From CAYNKA01 sp964397655 (GTDB taxonomy: Bacteria > Spirochaetota > Spirochaetia > DTKZ01), in the NCBI GenBank assembly GCA_964397655.1, contig CAYNKA010000003.1, forward strand, positions 248,001-312,000: DNA of 64,000 nucleotides, in the 5' to 3' direction. Made by a program: the position numbers and the translations under genes. A model generated the notes under the pieces. It had not been told where the DNA came from and made no database searches. It saw only the letters and a program-made list of their open reading frames with translations. This document shows positions 1 through 8,080 of the stretch, piece by piece. Position 1 is the first letter of the stretch, and each line of letters starts with the position of its first letter.

Positions 1-756
1 TGGGCCGCCCGCAAGCTTGCCGAAGGGCTCGAGGACGCCCGGGTCCACTCCATAGCCGGCTTCCGAAAAACGAAGGAACCTCCCGCCGCGTCGGAAACGC
101 TGGGGCTCGTCTTTCCCGTCTACATCTGGGGAGTCCCCGGACCTGTCGTCGATTTCCTCGACGACCTGATCGCCGTGAAACCGTCGTATTTCTTCGCCGT
201 TGCGGTGAACGGCGGCCAGGTCGCCGGAACGCTCGTCGAACTCGAAAAGCTTCTGCTCGCACGGGGGATGCTTCTCTCCGCCGGCTTCGGCCTGGTGATG
301 CCTTCGAACTACGTCGCCTGGGGAGGTCCGGGCCCCGAGGAAAAGCTGGCGAGGATCTACCGGGCGGCAGGAGAAAAAATCGATTCCATTCGCGGAATAG
401 TCAAACGGCAGGAATCGATGCCCGTGGAGCGAGGTCCCTTCTGGCAGCGTTCGCTTCTGAGCCTCGCCCACAAGATGAGCTACGCCCACGTTCCGGGCAT
501 GGACAAGGCCTTCTTTTCCGACGAGAAGTGCGACGGCTGCGGGATCTGTGCGAAGGTGTGTCCTGCCGATAACGTCTCCATCGAGAACGGCCGGCCGGTC
601 TGGCATCACGGCTGCGAGCAATGCTTCGCCTGCATCCAATGGTGTCCGCGCGCCGCGATCCAGGCGGGCAAGAAGACCTCCGGATACGAGCGATATCATC
701 ATCCCGAGGTGACGCTCAAGGACATGATAGCTTCGAGGATGCCGGCCGGCAATTAA
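1..756 (+). CDS. EFR1 family flavodoxin/ferredoxin protein (5' truncated)
   Basis: The reading frame is open from the first base, so the gene starts before the window. The visible part is the second half of a flavodoxin-like domain (hydrophobic strand near bases 100-135 reading LVFPVYIWGVPGP) followed by a C-terminal ferredoxin domain with two CxxCxxCxxxC-type clusters (bases about 530-660; CDGCGICAKVCP and CEQCFACIQWCP). This flavodoxin plus 2x[4Fe-4S] layout is that of EFR1-family proteins, cytoplasmic electron carriers common in anaerobes; the redox partner is not evident here. Its stop codon overlaps by 3 bases the convergent stop of the sigma-54 activator. The family call is firm; the physiological role is unknown. 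Confidence 0.85.
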   Translation, partial: WAARKLAEGLEDARVHSIAGFRKTKEPPAASETLGLVFPVYIWGVPGPVVDFLDDLIAVKPSYFFAVAVNGGQVAGTLVELEKLLLARGMLLSAGFGLVMPSNYVAWGGPGPEEKLARIYRAAGEKIDSIRGIVKRQESMPVERGPFWQRSLLSLAHKMSYAHVPGMDKAFFSDEKCDGCGICAKVCPADNVSIENGRPVWHHGCEQCFACIQWCPRAAIQAGKKTSGYERYHHPEVTLKDMIASRMPAGN

Positions 757-2639
757 TCCCGGACGATCTTCTTTTTCAGGGTGTTCCGGTCGATGCCGAG
801 GCGTTTCGCCGCACGAGACAGGTTTCCGCCCTCGCTTTCGACGACGCGCGCGACGATCCTGCGCTCGATGTCCCTCAGCGATCCCTCGACGTACGAGTCG
901 TCAGAGCATGAGGGAGGACCGTTCAGGGACGATGTGATGAAACGTTCCACGTAATCGGCCGCGAAGAGCTTCCTGAGTATGACGAATTTCTCGGCGACGT
1001 TTTCGAGTTCGCGCACGTTTCCCGGCCACTCGTACGCGAGCAGGTCCTTCCGGAATTCGGAGGAGATTCCTCCGTCCCCCTCGAGGGAATTCCGCGACGC
1101 GAAGACGAATACGAAGTGTTCGAACAGCGGAATGATGTCGTCCCTGCGTTCCCTGAGAGGAGGTATTCTGATGTCGAGCACGTTGAGCCTGTAGAAGAGA
1201 TCCTTTCTGATGCGGCCCCTGACCATCTCTCCTTCCAAGGGGACGTTCGAAGCCGTCACGACCCGGACCGAGATGGGTACAACCCTGTCGTCGCCGATTC
1301 TCATGATCTCCCGCTCCTGGAGCACGCGGAGAAGTTTTTTCTGCAGGTGCACGTTCATCTCGTTGATTTCGTCGAGAAAGATCGTCCCGTTGTGGGCAAG
1401 CTCGAAAAGCCCGATCTTCCCACCCCTGGAAGCACCGGTGAACGCGCCTTCGGTGTAGCCGAAGAGCTCGCTTTCCAGGAGATTCGGGGGAAGGGCCCCG
1501 CAGTTTATCGCCACGAAAGGCCCGTCCGCCGAAGGGCTTTCGTTGTGGATGCTCTGGGCGAGAAGCTCCTTGCCGGTTCCTGTCTCGCCGTAGATGACGA
1601 TGTTGCTCGTCGTCCCCGCGTACTGCCTCGCGACGGCCAGGCATTTCCTCATGTTCTCCGAGACGGTGAGGAAATCCTCGAAACGATACTTGGCGAACAA
1701 GCCTTTTTCATGGAGCTGTCTGCGGACTTTCTTCTCGATGTTTTGGATCGTCCTGACTTCCTGCAGTACGGAGACTGCTCCTTCCGCCTTTCCGTTCACC
1801 ACGATGGGCACGGTATTGAAGACTATCTTCCCGCCGGCGACGCCGAGGACCTGGCCGTAGGATTCCTTCTTCTCCCTGATGACCCTCGTGACGTCGAGTC
1901 CCGGGACGACCTTGTCGATCGCCTCCTCTATGGCGGTTCCGCCGGGTCGGTGCAGCAGCTCTTCCGCGGTCGGGTTGATCTGCGTCACCTTCCCTTCGGC
2001 GTCGACGGATATGATGCCTTCCTTCACGGTGTTGAGGATCACCTTGATCCTTCCCGCGTTCTCCCTCCTGAGGTTCAGGTTCGTCACGATCGCCGCAGCC
2101 TTGTTCAAGGCGTCCCTCACGGCGTCGACGCTCGATTCGATGAGGCGGAACGCGAGGCCGGACTTCTCCGCGGTGGTCGCCGACACCATGTCGCCGATCA
2201 CGCAGTCCACGCCGAGGGCCTTGGCCTCCTCGATCCTGCCCGGAACTTCGACTTCCGATTGGACCGGAAGAATGCACGCGGGGATGTGCAGGGTTCCGCA
2301 GATTTTCTGCGCGGGGACCGTGAGGCTCTCGAATCCCACGACGGCGATTTTCCGGTTCTCCTCTGCGAAGGGGTGAAGGAGCGAGAGAAGATCGAAGAAC
2401 GAAACGCCCACTTCTATGACCTGGGCTCCGAGGGTTTCACGGATGAGCTTCGCGGTCCCTCCTCGACTCACGAGGATAACGTCGTTCTTGATTTCGTTCC
2501 GTGCGATCTCCAGGCCCTGCCTCAGGTCCCCGATGCAGGTGCGGATCGGGACTCGGAATTCTCCTACGAGTCCGTCGGCGAGGTTTTTCAGCTTCGGATA
2601 CGGAGCTATGAAGACGATCATAGTCTGCATGGAGATCAT
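753..2639 (-). CDS. Sigma-54-dependent activator with PrpR N-terminal domain
   Basis: A 628-residue enhancer-binding protein. The first ~185 residues resemble the PrpR_N ligand-sensing domain, followed by a PAS domain (~195-305), an AAA+ sigma-54 interaction domain with Walker A GETGTGKE and the GAFTGA loop, and a C-terminal Fis-type helix-turn-helix. A longer frame reaches 2687, but the ATG at 2639 has an AGGGA Shine-Dalgarno sequence just upstream and begins the PrpR_N strand. It is the last gene of the TRAP/acid-sugar operon on the same strand, so it is very likely the operon's regulator, acting at the -24/-12 promoter before the kinase gene. PrpR_N domains bind small organic acids or their CoA adducts in characterised members; the ligand here is inferred to be an operon substrate or intermediate. 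Confidence 0.88.
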   Translation of the reverse strand: MISMQTMIVFIAPYPKLKNLADGLVGEFRVPIRTCIGDLRQGLEIARNEIKNDVILVSRGGTAKLIRETLGAQVIEVGVSFFDLLSLLHPFAEENRKIAVVGFESLTVPAQKICGTLHIPACILPVQSEVEVPGRIEEAKALGVDCVIGDMVSATTAEKSGLAFRLIESSVDAVRDALNKAAAIVTNLNLRRENAGRIKVILNTVKEGIISVDAEGKVTQINPTAEELLHRPGGTAIEEAIDKVVPGLDVTRVIREKKESYGQVLGVAGGKIVFNTVPIVVNGKAEGAVSVLQEVRTIQNIEKKVRRQLHEKGLFAKYRFEDFLTVSENMRKCLAVARQYAGTTSNIVIYGETGTGKELLAQSIHNESPSADGPFVAINCGALPPNLLESELFGYTEGAFTGASRGGKIGLFELAHNGTIFLDEINEMNVHLQKKLLRVLQEREIMRIGDDRVVPISVRVVTASNVPLEGEMVRGRIRKDLFYRLNVLDIRIPPLRERRDDIIPLFEHFVFVFASRNSLEGDGGISSEFRKDLLAYEWPGNVRELENVAEKFVILRKLFAADYVERFITSSLNGPPSCSDDSYVEGSLRDIERRIVARVVESEGGNLSRAAKRLGIDRNTLKKKIVRD

Positions 2640-2702
2640 ACATGATTCCCTTCGAAAATGAAAGGTTGTCTCCCGATCCGAATACACGTGAGCCGTCGAA
2701 AC

Positions 2703-2728
2703 GGCCCGCTTCCCCGGGGAAGCGGGCC
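2703..2728 (-). terminator. Perfect 26-bp palindrome between dctM and the activator gene
   Basis: Thirteen-base arms (GGCCCGCTTCCCC and its complement) lie back to back, giving a very stable GC hairpin just downstream of the dctM stop and about 60 bases before the activator start. No long U-run follows on the minus strand. It may be a partial terminator or mRNA-stabilising stem that lowers activator expression relative to the transporter genes. Confidence 0.6.
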
Positions 2729-2741
2729 GGGGCGTCCCCGG

Positions 2742-4019
2742 TCAGTGCAGGAGCCGCACGAGAAACAGGGAAAACCCGGGAAAATTGCTGATGACGAGAA
2801 GCGCGGCTATTTCCGCTACGAGGAACGCGATGATGGGTTTCGTTATCTTCTCTATGGACAGGCCCGTCAGGCTGCAGGCGACGAACAGATTCACGGCCAT
2901 GGGGGGAGTTATCATGCCGATGGAAGTGTTCACGACGATGAGGATGCCGAGCACGAGAGGATGAATGCCGAGCTGAACGGCGAGCGGGAAGATGATGGGC
3001 GTCACGAGCAGGATGATGGCCTGGGTCTCGAGGAAGGAGCCGAGGAAAAGAAGGATCACGTTGAGGAAGAGAAGGATGACCGTCGGATTCCGCGAGACGG
3101 AGAGCATGATGTTCGCCACCTTTTCCGGGACCTGGAGCGATGTGAGAAGCCAGGAGAAGGAGGATGACGTCGCGATCACCAGGAAGACGACGGCGGTGTT
3201 CACCGACGCCTTGAGGATGATGTTGTAGATGTCCTTGAGCTTGATCTCCCTGAAGACGAAGACTCCCACGATGAATGAGTACATGGTGGCAACCGCCGCG
3301 GCCTCCGTGGGCGTGAAGATGCCTCCGTAGATGCCGCCGAGGATGATGAGAGGCATGAAGAGAGCGAGGATCGCCTCCTTTCCCGTTTTCAGGATGCGGC
3401 CGATCGAGGTCGGCTCGCCCTTCGGGAGATTCATGCGATGGGCCTTCCACACGACTACGAGGATGAGGGACAGGGCTACGAGGAGTCCGGGCAGGATTCC
3501 GGCGATGAAGAGGTCGCCGATCGACGTGTTGGTCACGACGCCGTAGGTCACCATGGGAATGCTCGGCGGGATGATGACGCCCAGGGTTCCGCCTGCGGCC
3601 GCGACCGCCGCGGAAAAACCGAGGGGATATCCCGCCTGAACCATCGCGGGAATCATGATGGAGCCGATCGCCGCCACGGTCGCCGGGTTGGATCCGGAGA
3701 GCGCGGCGAAGAAAGCGCAGGCGAGCACGGTTATGATGCCGAGTCCTCCGCGGAACGAACCGATCATCGATTTCGCGAAATTCACGAGGCGCCGGGATAT
3801 GCCCCCGGTTTCCATGAACCCCCCGGCGATCATGAAGAACGGGATGGCCATGAAGGGAAAGGAATCGAGGGCGGTGAACATTCTTTGGGCTATGAGAAGC
3901 GGAGGGGTCGGCATGGTCCCGAATGCGAGAGCCGCTATCCCGGCGAGTCCGAGGGAAACGCCGATGGGTACGTTGATGACCAGAAGGAGGACGAAGACTC
4001 CGAAGAGAATTGCTTCCAT
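2742..4019 (-). CDS. dctM: TRAP transporter large permease (DctM)
   Basis: A 425-residue, very hydrophobic protein with about 12 membrane segments and typical DctM features: an N-terminal MEAILFGVFVLLLVINVPIG helix, the GSNPATVAAIGSIMIPAM motif and IIPPSIPMVTYG in the middle. It is the ion-coupled transmembrane subunit of a tripartite ATP-independent periplasmic transporter. The gene follows dctQ by only 4 bases, and dctP lies immediately upstream, so the DctPQM set is complete. The operon's acid-sugar enzymes suggest a C4 hydroxy or sugar acid as substrate (inference). Confidence 0.95.
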   Translation of the reverse strand: MEAILFGVFVLLLVINVPIGVSLGLAGIAALAFGTMPTPPLLIAQRMFTALDSFPFMAIPFFMIAGGFMETGGISRRLVNFAKSMIGSFRGGLGIITVLACAFFAALSGSNPATVAAIGSIMIPAMVQAGYPLGFSAAVAAAGGTLGVIIPPSIPMVTYGVVTNTSIGDLFIAGILPGLLVALSLILVVVWKAHRMNLPKGEPTSIGRILKTGKEAILALFMPLIILGGIYGGIFTPTEAAAVATMYSFIVGVFVFREIKLKDIYNIILKASVNTAVVFLVIATSSSFSWLLTSLQVPEKVANIMLSVSRNPTVILLFLNVILLFLGSFLETQAIILLVTPIIFPLAVQLGIHPLVLGILIVVNTSIGMITPPMAVNLFVACSLTGLSIEKITKPIIAFLVAEIAALLVISNFPGFSLFLVRLLH

Positions 4020-4023
4020 GTTC

Positions 4024-4536
4024 TCAGCCCTCCTTCCGTTCGGGTTCTTTCTCCGGATTCGCCCGCCTCTCGGCCTTTATCAGTCCCTGCACGCATCGGA
4101 TCGTCATGAGGATCATTCCCACCGGAATCGCGGCGTAGGCAACCCAGATGGGGATTCGCAGAGCGGGCGAAACCTGTTCGGTCGCGATCTGCGAACTTAT
4201 GATCTGATACGCGAAAAAAGCCACGAGAACGTTGAACAGGATGATTACGACCGCCCTGAGCAGATCGAAGTACGGCCTCGCCCCGTTCGGCAGCAGGGAG
4301 ACGAAGGCCGCGACGCCGATGTGGGCGTTCCGCTTGATTCCGAGGCTCGCGCCCACGAAGCCGATCCACACCATGCAGTACCGGGCGAGCTCCTCAGCCC
4401 AGGTAATGGAGCTGTTCGAGAGATACCGCACGCAGGTCGCGGCGAATATCGTCAGGACCATCACGGGAACCAGGACGACCAGGATGTACTCTTCGATTCG
4501 ATTGAGCCGTGACAACGTGATTTCCCCCTTTCGCAA
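4024..4536 (-). CDS. dctQ: TRAP transporter small permease (DctQ)
   Basis: A 170-residue membrane protein with about four helices and the DctQ signature region around residues 35-60 (RYLSNSSITWAEELARYCMV followed by a conserved GAS segment). It pairs with DctM in the TRAP membrane complex. The start is preceded by AAAGGGGGAAAT on the minus strand. The C-terminal ~20 residues are charged (Glu/Arg/Lys). It sits between dctP and dctM, separated from dctP by a GC-rich hairpin. Confidence 0.93.
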   Translation of the reverse strand: MRKGEITLSRLNRIEEYILVVLVPVMVLTIFAATCVRYLSNSSITWAEELARYCMVWIGFVGASLGIKRNAHIGVAAFVSLLPNGARPYFDLLRAVVIILFNVLVAFFAYQIISSQIATEQVSPALRIPIWVAYAAIPVGMILMTIRCVQGLIKAERRANPEKEPERKEG

Positions 4537-4555
4537 CGAGCGCGGGCCGGACGAA

Positions 4556-4578
4556 GCGCGGGCGGGAACCGCCCGCGC
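4556..4578 (-). other. Intercistronic hairpin between dctP and dctQ
   Basis: Perfect 10-base arms (GCGCGGGCGG and its complement) flank a GAA loop directly after the dctP stop. Stable stems at this position in binding-protein transport operons commonly protect the upstream cistron's mRNA and allow the binding protein to be made in excess over the membrane subunits. The structure is seen directly; the role is inferred. Confidence 0.6.
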
Positions 4579-4590
4579 CCGACTCCGCGG

Positions 4591-5613
4591 TCAACCTTTG
4601 ATCTTGTCGATCAGTTCTTTCCCGATTTCCGCCTCGAATTTCTTGTAGACTGCCTCCGTCGCCTTCTGGAAAACGGCCTTGTCAGGCGTCGTCACTTCCA
4701 TGCCGGCTTTTTTGAGTTCGTCCACGATCTTCTTCTCGCTTTCGATGATGAAGTTGCGTTCGAAGTCGCGGGCTTCCTTCGCCCCGTCGAGGAGGGCCTT
4801 CTGCTGATCGGGCGTGAAGCCCTTGAACAGCTTCTCGTTGACCATGAGGACCGCCGGGGAATAGAAATGCCCCGTGAGGGCCAGATGCTTCTGCACTTCG
4901 TAGAACTTGCTGGTCTTGATGATGAGGAGCGGATTCTCCTGCCCGTCCATCGTCTTCTGCTGCAGAGCGGTGAACAGCTCGCCGAAGGGCATCGGAGAAG
5001 GATTGGCGCCGAGGGTACGGAAAGTCTCCAGATGGACGGGATTTTCCATGGTCCTGATCTTGAGTCCGGCGAGGTCCTTGGGGGTATTGATCGCCCTCTT
5101 CGAGTTCGTGATGTGGCGGAATCCGTTCTCGAAGAACACGAGCCCCTTGATCCCCTTCACGGTGAGGGAGTCGAGCATCTTCTGCCCCGTCTCACCGTCG
5201 AGGATCGGGAAGAATTTTCCGCGGTCCTGGACGATGAAGGGAAGATCGAAGACCATGAAGGACTTGGAGAAATTGGGAATGGGACCGGTGGAAGATAGGC
5301 ACATCTCGATGGTGCCGAGGGAGATGCCCTCGATGAGGTCCCGTTCGTTGCCGAGCTTGGAGTTTCCGAACACCTGCACGTCCAGGGATCCGCCGGATTT
5401 CGCCTTCACGAGTTCGGCCAGCTTCGCAAGGCCGACGCCGTAGTGGGAGTCCTCGGTGAGCGTATGCCCGACGCGCAGGACGACCGCCTTGGGCGCTGCC
5501 GCTTTTTGCTCCGCGGCCTTGGCCTCCCCCGCGGCCGGCTTCTTTTCGCCTCCGCAGGAAAGGAGTCCGGCGATCAACGCGAACACCGTCAGAATAATGG
5601 TTGCCTTCTTCAT
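4591..5613 (-). CDS. dctP: TRAP transporter substrate-binding lipoprotein (DctP)
   Basis: A 340-residue solute-binding protein. The N-terminus is a lipoprotein signal (hydrophobic core, then LLSC as lipobox with Cys near residue 19) followed by a Lys/Ala-rich linker to residue ~45. The rest is a DctP/DUF1537-associated TRAP receptor fold, including the conserved ligand-binding arginine region IRTMENPVHLETFRTLGANP near residues 185-205. A lipid-anchored rather than soluble periplasmic receptor is typical of spirochaetes. A strong AAGGAGG precedes the start. The substrate is inferred from the operon to be a small hydroxy or sugar acid. Confidence 0.93.
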   Translation of the reverse strand: MKKATIILTVFALIAGLLSCGGEKKPAAGEAKAAEQKAAAPKAVVLRVGHTLTEDSHYGVGLAKLAELVKAKSGGSLDVQVFGNSKLGNERDLIEGISLGTIEMCLSSTGPIPNFSKSFMVFDLPFIVQDRGKFFPILDGETGQKMLDSLTVKGIKGLVFFENGFRHITNSKRAINTPKDLAGLKIRTMENPVHLETFRTLGANPSPMPFGELFTALQQKTMDGQENPLLIIKTSKFYEVQKHLALTGHFYSPAVLMVNEKLFKGFTPDQQKALLDGAKEARDFERNFIIESEKKIVDELKKAGMEVTTPDKAVFQKATEAVYKKFEAEIGKELIDKIKG

Positions 5614-5684
5614 CGCATCAAACCTCCTTGGAAATATGTACCGGGCTTATACCGCCCGGGATTCACCGTGTAAAACGCCGGTCC

Positions 5685-6965
5685 CTACGGATTCTCCGGC
5701 ACGACCGGCAGCATGTCGGGCGCATGGGTGAGAACGGTCACCGCCGCTCCGCCGCCCTTTCGCCGCAATGCCTCGTCGAAGGCCGACTGGAGATCCGGGA
5801 ACCACGCGAAGCCGAGCTTGTCGGCCGCCCCGCGATCGATGCCGTCCGAAACGATGAAGACCGTCTCGCGTTCCTTCACCTGCGCCCAGGCGATGGCGAG
5901 CGCCGCCGCCACATCGTCGCCGGCCTTTCCGGCTTCGACGAGGGCCCGGATCTCGGCCGAGGATTTCCGGGTGACGTCCAGCATCTCGCCGTGGGTTTTC
6001 GCGACTCCCTCGTAACATGGAGTCAGGAGCACGATGATGCCTCCCTTCTTCACGGCCAGGTCCGAGGGATAGAGGGTCTTGTGGGCCTGCCAGAACTCGA
6101 TGTCGCAGGGATGCGAACCCGATACCACGATGTCCGCGGCCCTGGGTATCGCCGCTGAATAGACCTCGACGCAGCGCTTCACGCCCCGGCGGAAGGCGGC
6201 TTCCACGTCGCCGAAGAAGGCTTCGACGACCTCGCCGTGCCGGTTGAGGACCGTGTTCAGGATCGTCCCGAGCCCGATCTTCCGGGCGATGGCGTCGAGT
6301 TCGGCCCGGACCGGATTGTCGAGAACGCCGAGGTAGGACCGCGGGGCCCTCACCGAGAGAAGGTGGGTGTGCGCCGTCGTCACCTCTCCGGAGACGCCGG
6401 GCTGCACGATCTTGGCCCCGCCCGCGAAGCCGGGGATGTGATGGGGAACGATGCTCCCCACGCCGATCTTGAAGTCGGCCTCGCAGACTTCGCGGTTCAC
6501 GAGGATCCTGGTCCCGTTCGGCGTGGAGCCGAGATCGACGAGGGCCGAAGGGTCCTTGTAGGGATGGTTCTTGATCTCGATGCGTCTCACCGTGTCGGGT
6601 CCGAACTTCGCGAGGATCTCCCCGTCGGTCATGAAGCGATGGGTGCCGAGGGCGATGATCAGCGTCACGGCACGGTCCGGGACGCCCGCGGCGTTGAGCT
6701 CGTCGAGCAGGACGGGCAGGATGAGGTCGGTCGGCGTCTGCCTCGTATTGTCGTCCGCGACGATCACGACCTTCTTCTTGCCGCGGGCGAGCTCTCCGAG
6801 GCCCGGAGAGCCCACGGGAGCCGCGAGGGCTCTCCGGATTTCGGCTCCGACGTCCCGGACCGGGGGTACGTCCTTCGGCGAAAAAACGCCGATCAGGTTC
6901 TTCGAAGGTATGCGTACGGACCGCGTTTCCTTTCCGTACGGCAGCTTGACCTCGGTCGATTCCAC
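5685..6965 (-). CDS. larA: LarA-family nickel-dependent hydroxyacid racemase/epimerase
   Basis: A 426-residue protein. The start is GTG at 6965, five bases after AGGAGG; the longer open frame upstream is out-of-frame coding over pdxA. Residues known to matter in Lactiplantibacillus LarA are present at nearly identical positions: Asp72 and Arg75 (DDNTRQTP), His109 (GTHR), His175/176, and Lys185 in GFAGGAK, which matches the lysine that binds the nickel-pincer cofactor. LarA family members invert the alpha-hydroxy carbon of lactate, malate, aldonates and other acids. Its place between PdxA-type dehydrogenase and TRAP genes points to racemising or 2-epimerising a C4 sugar acid (inference). No larB, larC or larE cofactor genes are in this window. 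Confidence 0.9.
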   Translation of the reverse strand: MESTEVKLPYGKETRSVRIPSKNLIGVFSPKDVPPVRDVGAEIRRALAAPVGSPGLGELARGKKKVVIVADDNTRQTPTDLILPVLLDELNAAGVPDRAVTLIIALGTHRFMTDGEILAKFGPDTVRRIEIKNHPYKDPSALVDLGSTPNGTRILVNREVCEADFKIGVGSIVPHHIPGFAGGAKIVQPGVSGEVTTAHTHLLSVRAPRSYLGVLDNPVRAELDAIARKIGLGTILNTVLNRHGEVVEAFFGDVEAAFRRGVKRCVEVYSAAIPRAADIVVSGSHPCDIEFWQAHKTLYPSDLAVKKGGIIVLLTPCYEGVAKTHGEMLDVTRKSSAEIRALVEAGKAGDDVAAALAIAWAQVKERETVFIVSDGIDRGAADKLGFAWFPDLQSAFDEALRRKGGGAAVTVLTHAPDMLPVVPENP

Positions 6966-7019
6966 CTTGCCCTCCTTTCGATTCTCCGCTCGTCGAGCGT
7001 TTCCCTTGCCGCGTGCCGG

Positions 7020-7036
7020 CTCCCCGCTTCGGGGAG
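7020..7036 (-). other. Intercistronic hairpin between pdxA and larA
   Basis: CTCCCC and GGGGAG arms with a 5-base loop, lying inside a longer GCCGG/CCGGC context, fall in the 83-base gap after the pdxA stop. This is a stable stem with no U-tract, similar in placement to the other intercistronic stems of this operon. Confidence 0.45.
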
Positions 7037-7048
7037 GGCCCGCGCCGG

Positions 7049-8080
7049 CTAGAGGCCGAATTTCCTCTTCGCCATTCTTATCGCGAGATCGATCGCGTCC
7101 ACGAGGCTCTCCTCGTTCGCCCGCCCCTCCCCGGCCTTCCCGAAGGCGGTCCCGTGGTCCACCGAGGTGCGGATGACCGGCAGTCCGATCGTGCAGTTGA
7201 TGCCGCTCACGGAGGTGTACTTGTTCGTGGCCGTGTCGAGCCTGAACCCGTTCAGCTTGAGCGGGATGTGGCCCTGGTCGTGGTACATCGCGACGACGAT
7301 ATCGTACTGGCCGGCCAAGGCCTTCACGAAGACCGTGTCCGGGGGCACCGGCCCGTCGACGGTCATGCCGAGTCTCCTCGCCTCCTCGATCGCGGGTATG
7401 ATCTCCTTCGCCTCCTCGTCGCCGAACAGCCCGTTCTCCGAGGCGTGGGCGTTGAGCCCCGCCACCGCGATCCTCGGCGAGAGGATGTCGACGGCTTTCA
7501 TGGCCTCGTCCGCGAGGCGGATGACGTTGAGCACCCTTTCCTTCCGGATGAGGTCGCAGGCCTGCCTCATGGACACGTGGGTCGTGGCGTGGATGACCCT
7601 GAGCCCCTTGTTCGCGAGCATCATGGCGAAATTCTTCGTGCCGGTCAGGTCGGCGAAGATCTCGGTGTGTCCGGAATAATGGTAGCCGGCCATGAACAGG
7701 GCCTCCTTGTTGATGGGCCCGGTCACGACCGCATGTATCTCCTTCCCGAGCGCGAGCTCGATTCCGGTTTTCACGTAGGCGAAGGCGGCCTTCCCCGCGA
7801 GGGCGCTCACTTTCTTGTATTCCCAGCTTCTCGGCGGGAGAAGCCCGCAATCGATGAAATCCACGAAACCGAATTCCCCCTTCGCCTCCGAAGCCCGGCC
7901 TATCCTGTTGAGCCGTAGGGGACTCTTCGTGAACTCCGCCGCATCCTTGAGGGGCTCGCTGTCGCCGATGACGAGGGGCGTGCAGGTTTCGTAGAGTCTT
8001 TCGTGGGCGAGAGCCTTTACGGCTATTTCCGGTCCTATTCCGGCCGGATCGCCCATCGTTATTCCGATTATGGGTTTCAT
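7049..8080 (-). CDS. pdxA: PdxA-family 4-phosphate dehydrogenase (probable PdxA2, acid-sugar type)
   Basis: A 343-residue protein with classic PdxA blocks: MGDPAGIGPEI at the N-terminus, TGPINKEALFMAG, the GHTEIFADLTG metal/substrate region, NAHASENG, and HDQGHIPLK plus HGTAFGKAG near the C-terminus. PdxA oxidises 4-phospho-hydroxy-L-threonine in vitamin B6 synthesis; the PdxA2 branch oxidises and decarboxylates 4-phospho-D-threonate or -erythronate to dihydroxyacetone phosphate. The 4-base overlap (ATGA) with the DUF1537 kinase gene strongly favours PdxA2 function. No other B6 genes are nearby. Confidence 0.9.
   Translation of the reverse strand: MKPIIGITMGDPAGIGPEIAVKALAHERLYETCTPLVIGDSEPLKDAAEFTKSPLRLNRIGRASEAKGEFGFVDFIDCGLLPPRSWEYKKVSALAGKAAFAYVKTGIELALGKEIHAVVTGPINKEALFMAGYHYSGHTEIFADLTGTKNFAMMLANKGLRVIHATTHVSMRQACDLIRKERVLNVIRLADEAMKAVDILSPRIAVAGLNAHASENGLFGDEEAKEIIPAIEEARRLGMTVDGPVPPDTVFVKALAGQYDIVVAMYHDQGHIPLKLNGFRLDTATNKYTSVSGINCTIGLPVIRTSVDHGTAFGKAGEGRANEESLVDAIDLAIRMAKRKFGL

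Noticed and set aside
1116..2645. Long plus-strand open frame (509 codons) opposite the PrpR-type activator
   Set aside because: It is antisense to a clear conserved protein, has low-complexity Arg/Asp/Gly composition and no start signals; a high-GC shadow frame.
7049..8080. Vitamin B6 biosynthesis role for the PdxA protein
   Set aside because: No pdxJ, pdxB or serC nearby, while it overlaps a DUF1537 kinase gene; the acid-sugar role is more likely, though sequence alone cannot exclude B6 synthesis.
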